64,000 nucleotides of DNA from Pseudomonas sp. MIACH (GTDB lineage: Bacteria > Pseudomonadota > Gammaproteobacteria > Pseudomonadales > Pseudomonadaceae): assembly GCF_001269925.1 (NCBI RefSeq), contig NZ_LHVO01000066.1, forward strand, positions 42,420-106,419, given 5' to 3'. The notes under the pieces are model-generated. The model saw only the letters and a program-made list of their open reading frames with translations, was not told the DNA's origin and ran no database searches. The translations under genes were made by a program, and so were the position numbers. Shown one piece after another: positions 33,448-41,550 of this stretch (the first letter of the stretch is position 1; each line of letters starts with the position of its first letter).

Positions 33448-34293
33448 TTACACCGCCGGTCGCGGGTGAATCACGGCCCGCATGCGCTCCTCCTCGAGAA
33501 ACTTCATGATGATCGGCGCCACGGCTTCAGCTCGGGTGATCAGGAACAGGTGGCCGTCATCGATGATGTGCAACTGCGCGTTGGGAATGCGCCAGGCGAG
33601 CATGCGCATATTGATCAGCGGGATCAGCGGGTCGTCGTCCCCGGCCAGCACCAGGGTCGGCTGGCGGATCTTGTGCAGCCAGTGGATGCTGGTCCAGCCC
33701 AACCCAGCGAACAGTTGCCAGTAGTAACCCAGCTTGCCGGCCGAGCGCACTTTGCTGGCGTGCTCGGCGGCCAGTTTCGAATCGCGGCGGAACGAACCGC
33801 CATAAATCATCGGTGCAATGCGCACCACGTGGGACGGTTGGATGTAGCGCCGGGGGCTCGCCATCAGCCACAGCACCTTCGGCTTGCCCGGCACCATAAA
33901 GGCACCGGCAGCGGTCGCCGCAAGGATCAGCTTCTTGCAGCGCTCCGGGTAGTCGTAGGCAAACTGCTGCGCCAAAGCGCCGCCCCAGGACACGCCCACC
34001 GCATTCACCTGGCCATAGTCCAGGTAGTCCAGCATGCGTGCGGTGAGCTTGGCCAGGCCGGGAAAGCGATAGGGGCGGTTGGGTGTCGAGGAGCCGCCCA
34101 CGCCCGGTACATCGAAGGCGATCACTTCCAGGTCCGGGTCCAGGGCCTGGACGAACGGAAACACCAGCTCAAGGTTGGCGCCGATGCCGTTGAAGATCAG
34201 CAACGGCGTCAAGTGAGGCTTGCCCGGGCGTACCGCCGTGCGGATGGTCTGGCCATCCAGGTCGATGGTACGGAAGATGAACGGTTGCGGCAT
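33448..34293 (-). CDS. phaZ: Intracellular mcl-PHA depolymerase
   Basis: This 281-residue alpha/beta hydrolase mobilises stored PHA. It has the oxyanion region NGIGANLELVFPF near residue 35, nucleophile GVSWGG with Ser102, the acid in LAGDDDPLIP near 221 and the catalytic His in IIDDGHLFLI near 248. The ATG giving MPQPFIFRTI is two codons after an in-frame TTG and agrees with known PhaZ proteins. It lies between the two synthase genes, with a REPIN separating it from phaC1. Confidence 0.95.
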   Translation of the reverse strand: MPQPFIFRTIDLDGQTIRTAVRPGKPHLTPLLIFNGIGANLELVFPFVQALDPDLEVIAFDVPGVGGSSTPNRPYRFPGLAKLTARMLDYLDYGQVNAVGVSWGGALAQQFAYDYPERCKKLILAATAAGAFMVPGKPKVLWLMASPRRYIQPSHVVRIAPMIYGGSFRRDSKLAAEHASKVRSAGKLGYYWQLFAGLGWTSIHWLHKIRQPTLVLAGDDDPLIPLINMRMLAWRIPNAQLHIIDDGHLFLITRAEAVAPIIMKFLEEERMRAVIHPRPAV

Positions 34294-34335
34294 GCTCAAG
34301 CCCTGTGAGATGTGACGGTTGGAATGCAGGCCAAC

Positions 34336-34425
34336 TGTGGGAGGGGGCTTGCCCCCGATTGCAACTGATCAGCCAATGGATCAGATGGCTGACACACTGC
34401 CATCGGGAGCAAGCCCCCTCCCACA
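34336..34425. repeat. REPIN 2, between phaC1 and phaZ
   Basis: TGTGGGAGGGGGCTTGCCCC at the left end pairs with GCAAGCCCCCTCCCACA at the right end, about 90 bases overall. It lies inside the phaC1-phaZ intercistronic gap, so the operon transcript carries a long hairpin that can affect phaC1 message stability relative to phaZ. Confidence 0.87.
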
Positions 34426-34442
34426 TTTGAACGCATTTCAAT

Positions 34443-36122
34443 TTAGCGTTCGTGTACGTAAGTCCCGGGGGCTGCTTCCGCTGCGGCGAAGGTTTTGTTA
34501 CCCAAACTCGTCGGTGCCTTCTTCAGCTTGCCCGCACGTTCCGCTTGCCACACCTGCCAATGCAACCACCACGAATCTGTGTGCTTGGTCGCATTCTCCT
34601 GCCACTCCAGTGGCTTGCCCGCCAGGCTATCGCTGGTCTGGTAGCGCGCCTTGGGATTGCCGGGTGGGTTGAGGATGCTCTGGATATGCCCGCTGCTCGA
34701 CAGCACGAATTCCACTTTTCCACCGAACAGCTGCGCTGACTTGTAGCAGGACTGCCATGGCGTGATGTGGTCGTTGGTACCGGCCAGTGAGTAGATATCG
34801 GCCGTGACCTGCTTGAGGTCGATCGGCGTGCCGCACACTTCCAGTGCATTGGCGCGCACGAGTGGGTTGTTTTTGAACAGCTCGATCAGGTCGCCATGGA
34901 AGGCCGCCGGCAAGCGCGTGGTGTCGTTGTTCCAGAACAGGATGTCGAACACCGGTGGCTCGTTGCCCAGCAGGTAGTTGTTGACCCAGTAGTTCCAGAT
35001 CAAATCGTTGGGGCGCATCCAGGCGAACACCTTGGCCATGTCGCGGCCTTCCAGCACGCCGGCCTGGTAGGAGTGGCGCTTGGCCGCTTCCAGGGTCTGC
35101 TCATCCACAAACAACGCCACCTGGGTGTCCAGGGTGGTGTCCAGGACACTCACCAGCAGGGTCAGGGCGTTGACCTTCTTCTCTCCCAGCGCCGCGTAGT
35201 GGCCCAGCAGCGCGGTGCAGGTGATACCGCCGGAGCAGGCGCCGAGCATATTGATGTCTTTGCTGCCGGTGATCGCCGTGACCACATCGACCGCTTCCTT
35301 GAGCGCTTCGATATAGGTCGACAGGCCCCACTCGCGCTGGGCCTTGGTTGGGTTGCGCCAACTGACGATAAAGGTCTGCTGGCCGTTGCGCAGGCAGAAG
35401 CGCGCCAGGCTCTTCTCCGGGCTCAAGTCGAATACGTAGAATTTGTTGATCTGCGGCGGTACCACCAGCAGGGGGCGTTCGTGCACCTGTTCGGTGATCG
35501 GCTTGTACTGGATCAGCTCCAGCACGTCGTTGCGAAATACCACCGCGCCCTCGGTGATGCCCAGGGTCTTGCCCACTTCAAACGCGCCCATGTTGACCTG
35601 GCTCGGCATGCCGCCGTTGTGCACCATGTCCTTGGCCAGGTGCGACAGCCCGTCGAGCAGGCTCTTGCCGCCGGTTTCAAAGAAGCGTTTGACCGCCGCC
35701 GGGTTGGCCGCGCTGTTGGTGGGGGCCATGGCTTCGGTCATCAGGTTGATCACGAAGTGGCCGCGGCTGATGTCCTGTTCCGACAGGTTGCTGTCGCCGA
35801 TCCAGTCGTGCAGTTCCTTGCGCCACGCCAGGTAGGTTTGCAGGTAGCGTTTGTAGAGCGGGTTCTGGCTCCAGGCTGGGTCGTGAAAGCGACGGTCATC
35901 GCTTTCGGGCTGCAGCTGCGATTTGCCGAACATCACGTTCTTCAATTCAACGCCAAAGTGGGCGACGTGCTTGACGCTGTGCAACGGCTGCTTGATGGCT
36001 TGGGTCAGCACCATCTTGGCCGAGGCCAGTAAATCCTTTTTACGTAACGCGATGATCGGGTTGAGCCCCAGGGTGTTTTCCGAGGCCTGGCGTTTCAAGT
36101 CATCGTTGTTCTTGTTACTCAT
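34443..36122 (-). CDS. phaC1: Class II PHA synthase 1
   Basis: This 559-residue PHA synthase has the nucleophile box GACSGG with Cys296, the Asp region GTNDHITPWQSC and the His region SSSGHIQSI. The N-terminus (MSNKNNDDLKRQASENTLGL) is typical of PhaC1. It makes medium-chain-length PHA from fatty-acid intermediates. It heads the pha operon and has a sigma-54-type motif about 117 bases upstream of its start. It is full-length and is clearly paralogous to PhaC2. Confidence 0.96.
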   Translation of the reverse strand: MSNKNNDDLKRQASENTLGLNPIIALRKKDLLASAKMVLTQAIKQPLHSVKHVAHFGVELKNVMFGKSQLQPESDDRRFHDPAWSQNPLYKRYLQTYLAWRKELHDWIGDSNLSEQDISRGHFVINLMTEAMAPTNSAANPAAVKRFFETGGKSLLDGLSHLAKDMVHNGGMPSQVNMGAFEVGKTLGITEGAVVFRNDVLELIQYKPITEQVHERPLLVVPPQINKFYVFDLSPEKSLARFCLRNGQQTFIVSWRNPTKAQREWGLSTYIEALKEAVDVVTAITGSKDINMLGACSGGITCTALLGHYAALGEKKVNALTLLVSVLDTTLDTQVALFVDEQTLEAAKRHSYQAGVLEGRDMAKVFAWMRPNDLIWNYWVNNYLLGNEPPVFDILFWNNDTTRLPAAFHGDLIELFKNNPLVRANALEVCGTPIDLKQVTADIYSLAGTNDHITPWQSCYKSAQLFGGKVEFVLSSSGHIQSILNPPGNPKARYQTSDSLAGKPLEWQENATKHTDSWWLHWQVWQAERAGKLKKAPTSLGNKTFAAAEAAPGTYVHER

Positions 36123-36238
36123 CTACGACGCTCCATTGTCCGAAAGACGAGTACCGGGTACCGCTGCGCACCAGGTTTCGATACACAACACAAGCCAGGT
36201 ACTGCGACTCGGGTGACCGTTGATACCGCATCGTCAAA

Positions 36239-36254
36239 TGCAGGGAACTTGCCA
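36239..36254 (-). promoter_or_regulatory. Candidate sigma-54 promoter of phaC1
   Basis: On the minus strand TGGCAAGTTCCCTGCA matches the -24/-12 form TGGCACG-N4-TTGCA, with exact GG-N10-GC spacing. Transcription would start about 107 bases before phaC1. A -24/-12 motif has been described before phaC1 in other pseudomonads, which fits nitrogen-linked PHA control. Confidence 0.65.
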
Positions 36255-36371
36255 GTTCCATTGGTTACCCGAGTTTAATTTTTTTCGCAAGCGGGCCAAT
36301 CGTTGGCCACGCGACAGGGCATTCAAGCAGATGAAATTAGAAAATGCCCTCTAAAGAGCAAGAAGCCTGGG

Positions 36372-36749
36372 CTAGAGCATCAGCCGCACGACCGACTGAC
36401 TCGGATCGCGGGTTTTTCCGGCGGCCTTGAGCTCGGCAAGATAATCGGCCCACAACGCGTCCTGACGCACGGCCAACTGGTAGAGGTAGTCCCAGGTGAA
36501 CAGTCCGCTGTCATGCCCGTCGTCGAAGGTCAGTTTCAGTGCGTACTGGCCGGCCGGTTCGATCTTGGTCAAGCGCACGTTGAGCTTGCCGAATTGCAGG
36601 ATAGGTTTGCCGTGGCCCTGGACCTCGGCGGAAGGCGAGTGCACCCGCAGCAGTTCGGCGGGCAACTGGTAGATCTCGTCGGGGCCGTAGGTGAGGCCTA
36701 GGGTGTTGGAGGTTTTGTGCAGGTTTACAGCGGTAGGAAACTTGGCCAT
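36372..36749 (-). CDS. DUF971 (gamma-butyrobetaine hydroxylase-like N domain) protein
   Basis: This 125-residue protein begins MAKFPTAVNLHKTSNTLGLT and has TYGPDEIYQLPAELLRVHSP and KLTFDDGHDSGLFTWDYLYQ. This is the stand-alone DUF971 domain also found at the N-terminus of gamma-butyrobetaine hydroxylase, where it binds zinc. No enzymatic function is established for the stand-alone form. The gene stands between hslU and phaC1, its usual place in Pseudomonas. A start 27 bases upstream is in frame but less likely. Confidence 0.88.
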   Translation of the reverse strand: MAKFPTAVNLHKTSNTLGLTYGPDEIYQLPAELLRVHSPSAEVQGHGKPILQFGKLNVRLTKIEPAGQYALKLTFDDGHDSGLFTWDYLYQLAVRQDALWADYLAELKAAGKTRDPSQSVVRLML

Positions 36750-36780
36750 ATGAGGTGCTCTTGAATAAACCGGCATAAAA

Positions 36781-36870
36781 GTGTGGGAGGGGGCTTTCCC
36801 CCGATTGCAGTGGGTCAGCTATAGATAAGCTGACTGATCCACCGCTATCGGGGGCAAGCCCCCTCCCACA
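36781..36870. repeat. REPIN 3, between hslU and the DUF971 gene
   Basis: GTGTGGGAGGGGGCTTTCCC at the left pairs with GGGGCAAGCCCCCTCCCACA at the right, about 90 bases overall. The interior TCAGCTATAGATAAGCTGA is itself a stem. Same family as the other copies, with minor changes. Confidence 0.87.
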
Positions 36871-36898
36871 TTTGAAGCAAAGCAGTTCTGTGTGAGGC

Positions 36899-38236
36899 TT
36901 ACAGAATATACCGCGACAAGTCCTCGTTCTGCGCCAATTCGCCCAGGTGGCTGTTGACGTAGTCGGCATCGATCTTGATCGCTACGCCATTCTGCGCGCC
37001 GGCCATGTCGCCGGCGCTGAAGGACACTTCCTCAAGCAGGCGCTCAAGCAAGGTGTGCAGGCGACGCGCACCGATGTTCTCGGTCTTCTCGTTGACCTGC
37101 CAGGCAATCTCCGCCAAGCGCTTGATACCGTCCGGCAGGAACTCGATGCCCAGCCCTTCGGTTTTCAGCAGCTCACGGTATTGCTCGGTGAGCGAGGCAT
37201 GCGGTTCGCTGAGAATGCGCTCGAAGTCGCCTGGGGTCAGCGCCTTCAGCTCTACGCGAATTGGCAGGCGGCCTTGCAGCTCCGGCACCAGGTCGCTTGG
37301 CTTGCTCAGGTGGAACGCACCCGAAGCGATAAACAGGATGTGGTCGGTCTTGACCATGCCCAGCTTGGTATTGACGGTGCAGCCTTCGATCAGCGGCAGC
37401 AGGTCACGCTGCACACCTTCACGGGATACATCGACGCCACCGGAGTTGCCGCGCTTGGCGACCTTGTCGATCTCGTCGATAAACACGATGCCGTGCTGCT
37501 CGACGGCTTCCAGGGCCTTGGCCTTGAGTTCTTCCTCGTTCACCAGGCGTCCGGCTTCTTCGTCGCGCACCAGCTTCAGCGCTTCCTTCACCTTGAGCTT
37601 GCGGCTTTTCTTCTTGCCTTTGCCCATGTTGGCGAACAGGTTCTGCAACTGGCTGGTCATTTCTTCCATGCCAGGCGGTGCGGAGATGTCGACGCCGGAA
37701 ACTTCAGCGACTTCGATCTCGATTTCCTTGTCGTCCAACTGGCCTTCACGCAGGCGCTTGCGGAACAGCTGGCGGGTATTGGAGTCCGAGGCCGGTGCGG
37801 CGTCTTCGTTGAAGCCCATGCGCGCCGGTGGTAGCAGGGCGTCGAGGATGCGTTCTTCGGCGGCATCTTCGGCGCGGTGGCTGACCTTGGTCATTTCCTG
37901 TTCGCGCAGCAGCTTCAGGGCGGCATCGGCCAGGTCACGAATGATCGACTCGACATCGCGGCCCACATAGCCGACTTCGGTGAACTTGGTGGCTTCGACC
38001 TTGATGAACGGCGCGTTGGCCAGCTTGGCCAGGCGTCGCGCGATCTCGGTTTTACCGACGCCGGTCGGGCCGATCATCAGGATGTTCTTCGGCGTTACTT
38101 CAACGCGCAATTCTTCGGGCAGTTGCATCCGGCGCCAGCGGTTACGCAGCGCGATGGCAACCGCGCGCTTGGCATCGTCCTGGCCGATGATATGGCGATT
38201 GAGTTCATGGACGATTTCGCGGGGAGTCATGGACAT
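36899..38236 (-). CDS. hslU: HslU ATPase subunit of HslUV protease
   Basis: This 445-residue AAA+ unfoldase feeds substrates to HslV. Walker A is GPTGVGKTEIARRLAKLA near residue 57 and Walker B is VFIDEIDKVAKRGNSG near 252. The I domain (about 110-240) contains the charged stretch KGKKKSRKLKVKEAL. The C-terminus LSRYIL inserts into HslV to activate it. The start MSMTPREIV follows the hslV stop by 37 bases. Confidence 0.97.
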   Translation of the reverse strand: MSMTPREIVHELNRHIIGQDDAKRAVAIALRNRWRRMQLPEELRVEVTPKNILMIGPTGVGKTEIARRLAKLANAPFIKVEATKFTEVGYVGRDVESIIRDLADAALKLLREQEMTKVSHRAEDAAEERILDALLPPARMGFNEDAAPASDSNTRQLFRKRLREGQLDDKEIEIEVAEVSGVDISAPPGMEEMTSQLQNLFANMGKGKKKSRKLKVKEALKLVRDEEAGRLVNEEELKAKALEAVEQHGIVFIDEIDKVAKRGNSGGVDVSREGVQRDLLPLIEGCTVNTKLGMVKTDHILFIASGAFHLSKPSDLVPELQGRLPIRVELKALTPGDFERILSEPHASLTEQYRELLKTEGLGIEFLPDGIKRLAEIAWQVNEKTENIGARRLHTLLERLLEEVSFSAGDMAGAQNGVAIKIDADYVNSHLGELAQNEDLSRYIL

Positions 38237-38273
38237 AGTGTTTGGCGGCCTCAAGCGGGAATAAGCCTACGGC

Positions 38274-38804
38274 TTACTCGGCGAGGTCCTGCTCCTCAAT
38301 GGTGAAGTTGTGGTTGGTGAACACGCAGATGTCGCCGGCGATGCCCAGGGCAGTCTCGACGATTTCGCGGGCCGACAGGTCGGTTTTCTTCAGCAGTGCG
38401 CTGGCTGCGGCTTGTGCGTAGCCACCGCCGGAGCCCATGGCGATCAGGCCATGTTCAGGCTCAACCACATCGCCGTTACCGGTGATGATCAGGGACGCAT
38501 CTTTGTTGGCGACGGCCAGCATGGCTTCCAGGCGGCTGAGGGAGCGGTCGGTGCGCCATTCTTTGGCGAGTTCGACAGCGGCGCGTACGAGGTGGCCCTG
38601 GTGTTTTTCCAGCTGGCCTTCGAAACGCTCGAAGAGGGTGAAGGCGTCGGCGGTGGCACCGGCAAAACCGGCGAGGACCTGGCCGTGGTACAGGCGACGC
38701 ACTTTTTTCGCGTTGCCTTTCATCACGGTATTGCCCAGGGAAACCTGGCCGTCGCCGCCCATGACGACTTTGCCGTGGCGACGTACTGAAACGATGGTGG
38801 TCAA
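38274..38804 (-). CDS. hslV: HslV peptidase subunit of HslUV protease
   Basis: This 176-residue threonine protease forms the double-hexamer core of HslUV. The start must be the TTG at 38804. This gives Met-Thr-Thr-Ile-Val, so that removal of Met exposes the catalytic N-terminal Thr; a GTG 15 bases upstream would block it. GGAG stands 13 bases before the TTG. The core motifs VVMGGDGQVSLGN and GNAKKVRRLY, with Lys, and LIAMGSGGGYA are all present. It is the first gene of hslVU. Confidence 0.96.
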   Translation of the reverse strand: MTTIVSVRRHGKVVMGGDGQVSLGNTVMKGNAKKVRRLYHGQVLAGFAGATADAFTLFERFEGQLEKHQGHLVRAAVELAKEWRTDRSLSRLEAMLAVANKDASLIITGNGDVVEPEHGLIAMGSGGGYAQAAASALLKKTDLSAREIVETALGIAGDICVFTNHNFTIEEQDLAE

Positions 38805-38947
38805 GGGGAGAGTCTCCACGCAGCGGGGCGAAAATGCCCTGATGGAAACTCATATGGGGGTGGCGGGGGGGATTTCAACCATAGGGGTTTATGGCGGACG
38901 AGTGGTGTTTATCGGTCTGACACGCATTTCAGAGCGCTGCAGAACCA

Positions 38948-38980
38948 AATGTGGGAGGGGGCGAGCCCCTTCCCACATTT
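38948..38980. repeat. Single REP hairpin upstream of hslV
   Basis: AAATGTGGGAGGGGGCGAG followed by CCCCTTCCCACATTT forms one imperfect hairpin. It is a lone member of the REP family and lies in the 180-base gap between the SPOR protein gene and hslV, where it may also serve as a terminator for the former operon's neighbour. Confidence 0.75.
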
Positions 38981-39000
38981 TGATCGAAGTTGAGCCCGAA

Positions 39001-39702
39001 TCAGCGGCTCTGGCGTTGTTGTAACAACAGGTTACTAAACCCGGCGCCGGCCAATTGTTTCTGCGCCACGGTCAGCTGTTCGCGGTTGCTGAACGGCCCC
39101 ACCAGTACGCGATACCAGGTCGCGTCCTTCACTGTGCCAGATTCCACCGTCACCGTTTGGCCCAGCAGAATGATCTGCGCACGCACACGATCCGCGTCCG
39201 CCTGTTTCGGGAAAGAGCCCGCTTGCAGGAAGAACTTGGTCACAGGTGCGGCTTTGGTTTCCGCAACCGGTGGTGCTGGCGGCGGAGTAATCCCGGCCAA
39301 TGCTGCCTGGGCCCGCGCGGTGTCGATTTTCGCTGCTTCTGCCGGGGTTACCGGGGTGGTCGGCACTTGCGGCGTCGGCAGGGTTTTCTCCGGCACGGCG
39401 TCAGGCGGCACGATCACTTCCGATTCCGGCAGCAGCGTATAGAAGTCGTACTTCGGCTTTACCGGTGCCGTCGGGCTCGGCGCAGTCTTGTTGGCTTCAG
39501 CCATTTTCGTGGCCTTCTGCTGCTCCTGCTTGACCCGTTTGACGTCATCGCCCTGGCCTGGGTCCAGCTTCATCAGGAACACAATGAACGCGCCGACCGT
39601 AAGGCCGATCGCCATCCACAGCCAACCCGGGATCGGCTTCTTCGCCGGGGCCTGGTAGCGGCTGGCGCCGCGCTTGGGTGCAGGTTTTTTCTTGGCAGCC
39701 AA
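39001..39702 (-). CDS. SPOR-domain membrane protein (FtsN-like)
   Basis: This 233-residue bitopic inner-membrane protein has a short basic N-terminus (MAAKKKPAPKRGASRYQAP) and one TM near residues 27-45 (WLWMAIGLTVGAFIVFL). A long Pro/Ala/Thr linker follows, then a C-terminal SPOR domain (about 155-228; FFLQAGSFPKQADADRVRAQ) that binds septal peptidoglycan lacking stem peptides. The layout is that of FtsN, a late divisome activator. The start is a TTG just after the argS stop, chosen because it gives the conserved N-terminus and has GGAG 11 bases upstream. Confidence 0.87.
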   Translation of the reverse strand: MAAKKKPAPKRGASRYQAPAKKPIPGWLWMAIGLTVGAFIVFLMKLDPGQGDDVKRVKQEQQKATKMAEANKTAPSPTAPVKPKYDFYTLLPESEVIVPPDAVPEKTLPTPQVPTTPVTPAEAAKIDTARAQAALAGITPPPAPPVAETKAAPVTKFFLQAGSFPKQADADRVRAQIILLGQTVTVESGTVKDATWYRVLVGPFSNREQLTVAQKQLAGAGFSNLLLQQRQSR

Positions 39703-39703
39703 C

Positions 39704-41440
39704 TTACATACGCTCCAGAGTTTCCAGGCCCAACAGTTCCAGGCCTTGCTTGAGGGTCCGTCCAGCCAGTGCGGCGAGGCGCAGGCGACTTTGCTTCTGG
39801 GCTTCGTCGTCGGCGGTGAGGATCGGGCAGTTCTCGTAGAAGCTGGAGAACAACCCGGCGACTTCGTACAGGTAGGTGCAGAGGATATGCGGCGTGCCTT
39901 TCTCGCCGACGCTGTTCAGCACTTCGCCGAATTGCGCCAGCTTGGCGGCCAGTTCCTGTTCGTGGGGCGCGTCCAGCACGATCTGGCCTTCGACTTCGCT
40001 GAAGTCCTTGCCCAGCTTGCGGAACACACCGGCTACGCGGGTGTAGGCGTACAGCAGGTAAGGCGCGGTGTTGCCTTCGAAGTTGAGCATCAATTCGAAG
40101 TTGAAGCTGTAGTCGCTGGTGCGGTGCTTGGACAGGTCCGCGTATTTCACTGCGCCAATGCCCACCACGCGGGCGATGTTGCGCAGGTCGGCTTCGGCCA
40201 GCTCCGGGTTCTTTTCCTTCACCAGGTTGTAGGCACGTTCCTGGGCTTCGTTGAGCAGGTCGATCAGCTTCACGGTGCCGCCGTCGCGGGTCTTGAACGG
40301 GCGGCCATCGGCGCCGTTCATGGTGCCGAAGCCCATGTGTTCCATGTGCATCGGGTGGGTAACGAAGCCGGCGCGACGTGCCACTTCGAACACCTGCTGG
40401 AAGTGCAGGGCCTGGCGCTGGTCGACGAAATACAGCGCACGATCAGCCTTGAGTACACCACTGCGGTAGCGCACGGCCGCCAGGTCGGTGGTGGCATAGA
40501 GGTAGCCGCCATCGGCCTTGACGATGATCACCGGCAGCGGCTCGCCGTCGGCGGTCTTGAATTCTTCGAGGAACACGCACTGCGCGCCGTTGCTCTCGAC
40601 CAGCAGGCCCTTGGCCTTGAGGTCGTTGACCACGTTGATCAGGTCGTCGTTGTAGGCGCTTTCGCCCATTACGTCGGCCATGGTCAGTTTGACGTTGAGC
40701 AGCTCGTAGATTTCCTGGCAGTGGGACAGCGAGATCTCGCGGAAGCGGCCCCACAGTTCCAGGCATTCCTTGTCGCCGGCTTGCAGCTTGACCACCAGGC
40801 TGCGGGCGCGGTCGGCGAACTCTTCGGAGTCGTCGAAACGCTTTTTAGCGGCGCGGTAGAAGTTCTCCAGGTCCGACAGCTCGTTGCTGGTGATCGGGTT
40901 TTCCTGCAGATAGGCCATCAGCATGCCGAACTGGGTGCCCCAGTCGCCTACGTGGTTCTGGCGGATCACGGTGTCGCCGAGAAACTCCAGCACCCGTGCC
41001 ACGCCGTCACCGATGATGGTCGAGCGCAGGTGGCCGACGTGCATCTCTTTGGCCAGGTTGGGCGCCGACAGGTCAATGGCCACGCGCTCAGCCGGGCCGG
41101 CCTTGCGCACGCCGATCCTGGCGTCGGCCAGGGCCGCGTCCAGGCGCGAAGCCAGGGCCTGGGTGTTCTGGAAGAAGTTGATAAAGCCCGGGCCGGCGAT
41201 TTCGGCCTTGGTAACACTCTCGTCGGCAGGCAGCGCGGCGATGATTTTTTCCGCCAGGTCACGCGGCTTCATGCCCGCAGGCTTGGCCAGCATCATTGCA
41301 ATGTTGCTGGCGAAGTCGCCGTGGGTCTTGTCGCGGGTGTTTTCCACCTGGATCGCCGGCGTCAGGCCTTCAGGCAACACACCTTCGTGGACGAGTTGGG
41401 TGAGGGCTTGTTGGATCAGCTGGCGAATGGTGTCTTTCAT
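39704..41440 (-). CDS. argS: Arginyl-tRNA synthetase
   Basis: This 578-residue class I synthetase charges tRNA-Arg. The HIGH motif appears as EMHVGHLRST near residue 127 with SAPNLAKEM before it. The C-terminal anticodon-binding domain contains APYLLYAYTRVAGVFRK near 455. There is no canonical KMSK, as is usual in ArgS; RPFKTRDGGT near 374 occupies the place. The start MKDTIRQLIQQAL is preceded by AGAGAAC. It is followed immediately by the SPOR gene. Confidence 0.97.
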   Translation of the reverse strand: MKDTIRQLIQQALTQLVHEGVLPEGLTPAIQVENTRDKTHGDFASNIAMMLAKPAGMKPRDLAEKIIAALPADESVTKAEIAGPGFINFFQNTQALASRLDAALADARIGVRKAGPAERVAIDLSAPNLAKEMHVGHLRSTIIGDGVARVLEFLGDTVIRQNHVGDWGTQFGMLMAYLQENPITSNELSDLENFYRAAKKRFDDSEEFADRARSLVVKLQAGDKECLELWGRFREISLSHCQEIYELLNVKLTMADVMGESAYNDDLINVVNDLKAKGLLVESNGAQCVFLEEFKTADGEPLPVIIVKADGGYLYATTDLAAVRYRSGVLKADRALYFVDQRQALHFQQVFEVARRAGFVTHPMHMEHMGFGTMNGADGRPFKTRDGGTVKLIDLLNEAQERAYNLVKEKNPELAEADLRNIARVVGIGAVKYADLSKHRTSDYSFNFELMLNFEGNTAPYLLYAYTRVAGVFRKLGKDFSEVEGQIVLDAPHEQELAAKLAQFGEVLNSVGEKGTPHILCTYLYEVAGLFSSFYENCPILTADDEAQKQSRLRLAALAGRTLKQGLELLGLETLERM

Positions 41441-41550
41441 GGTGTTCTCTTTCGACCGCAAGCGGCGGCGCGCGATGCGCAGGTGGAAAAACTGGGCATT
41501 ATCCGTGGCGAGGGCGGGCTTGCCAACCTTCGCAGGACCTGTGGCCAGGC

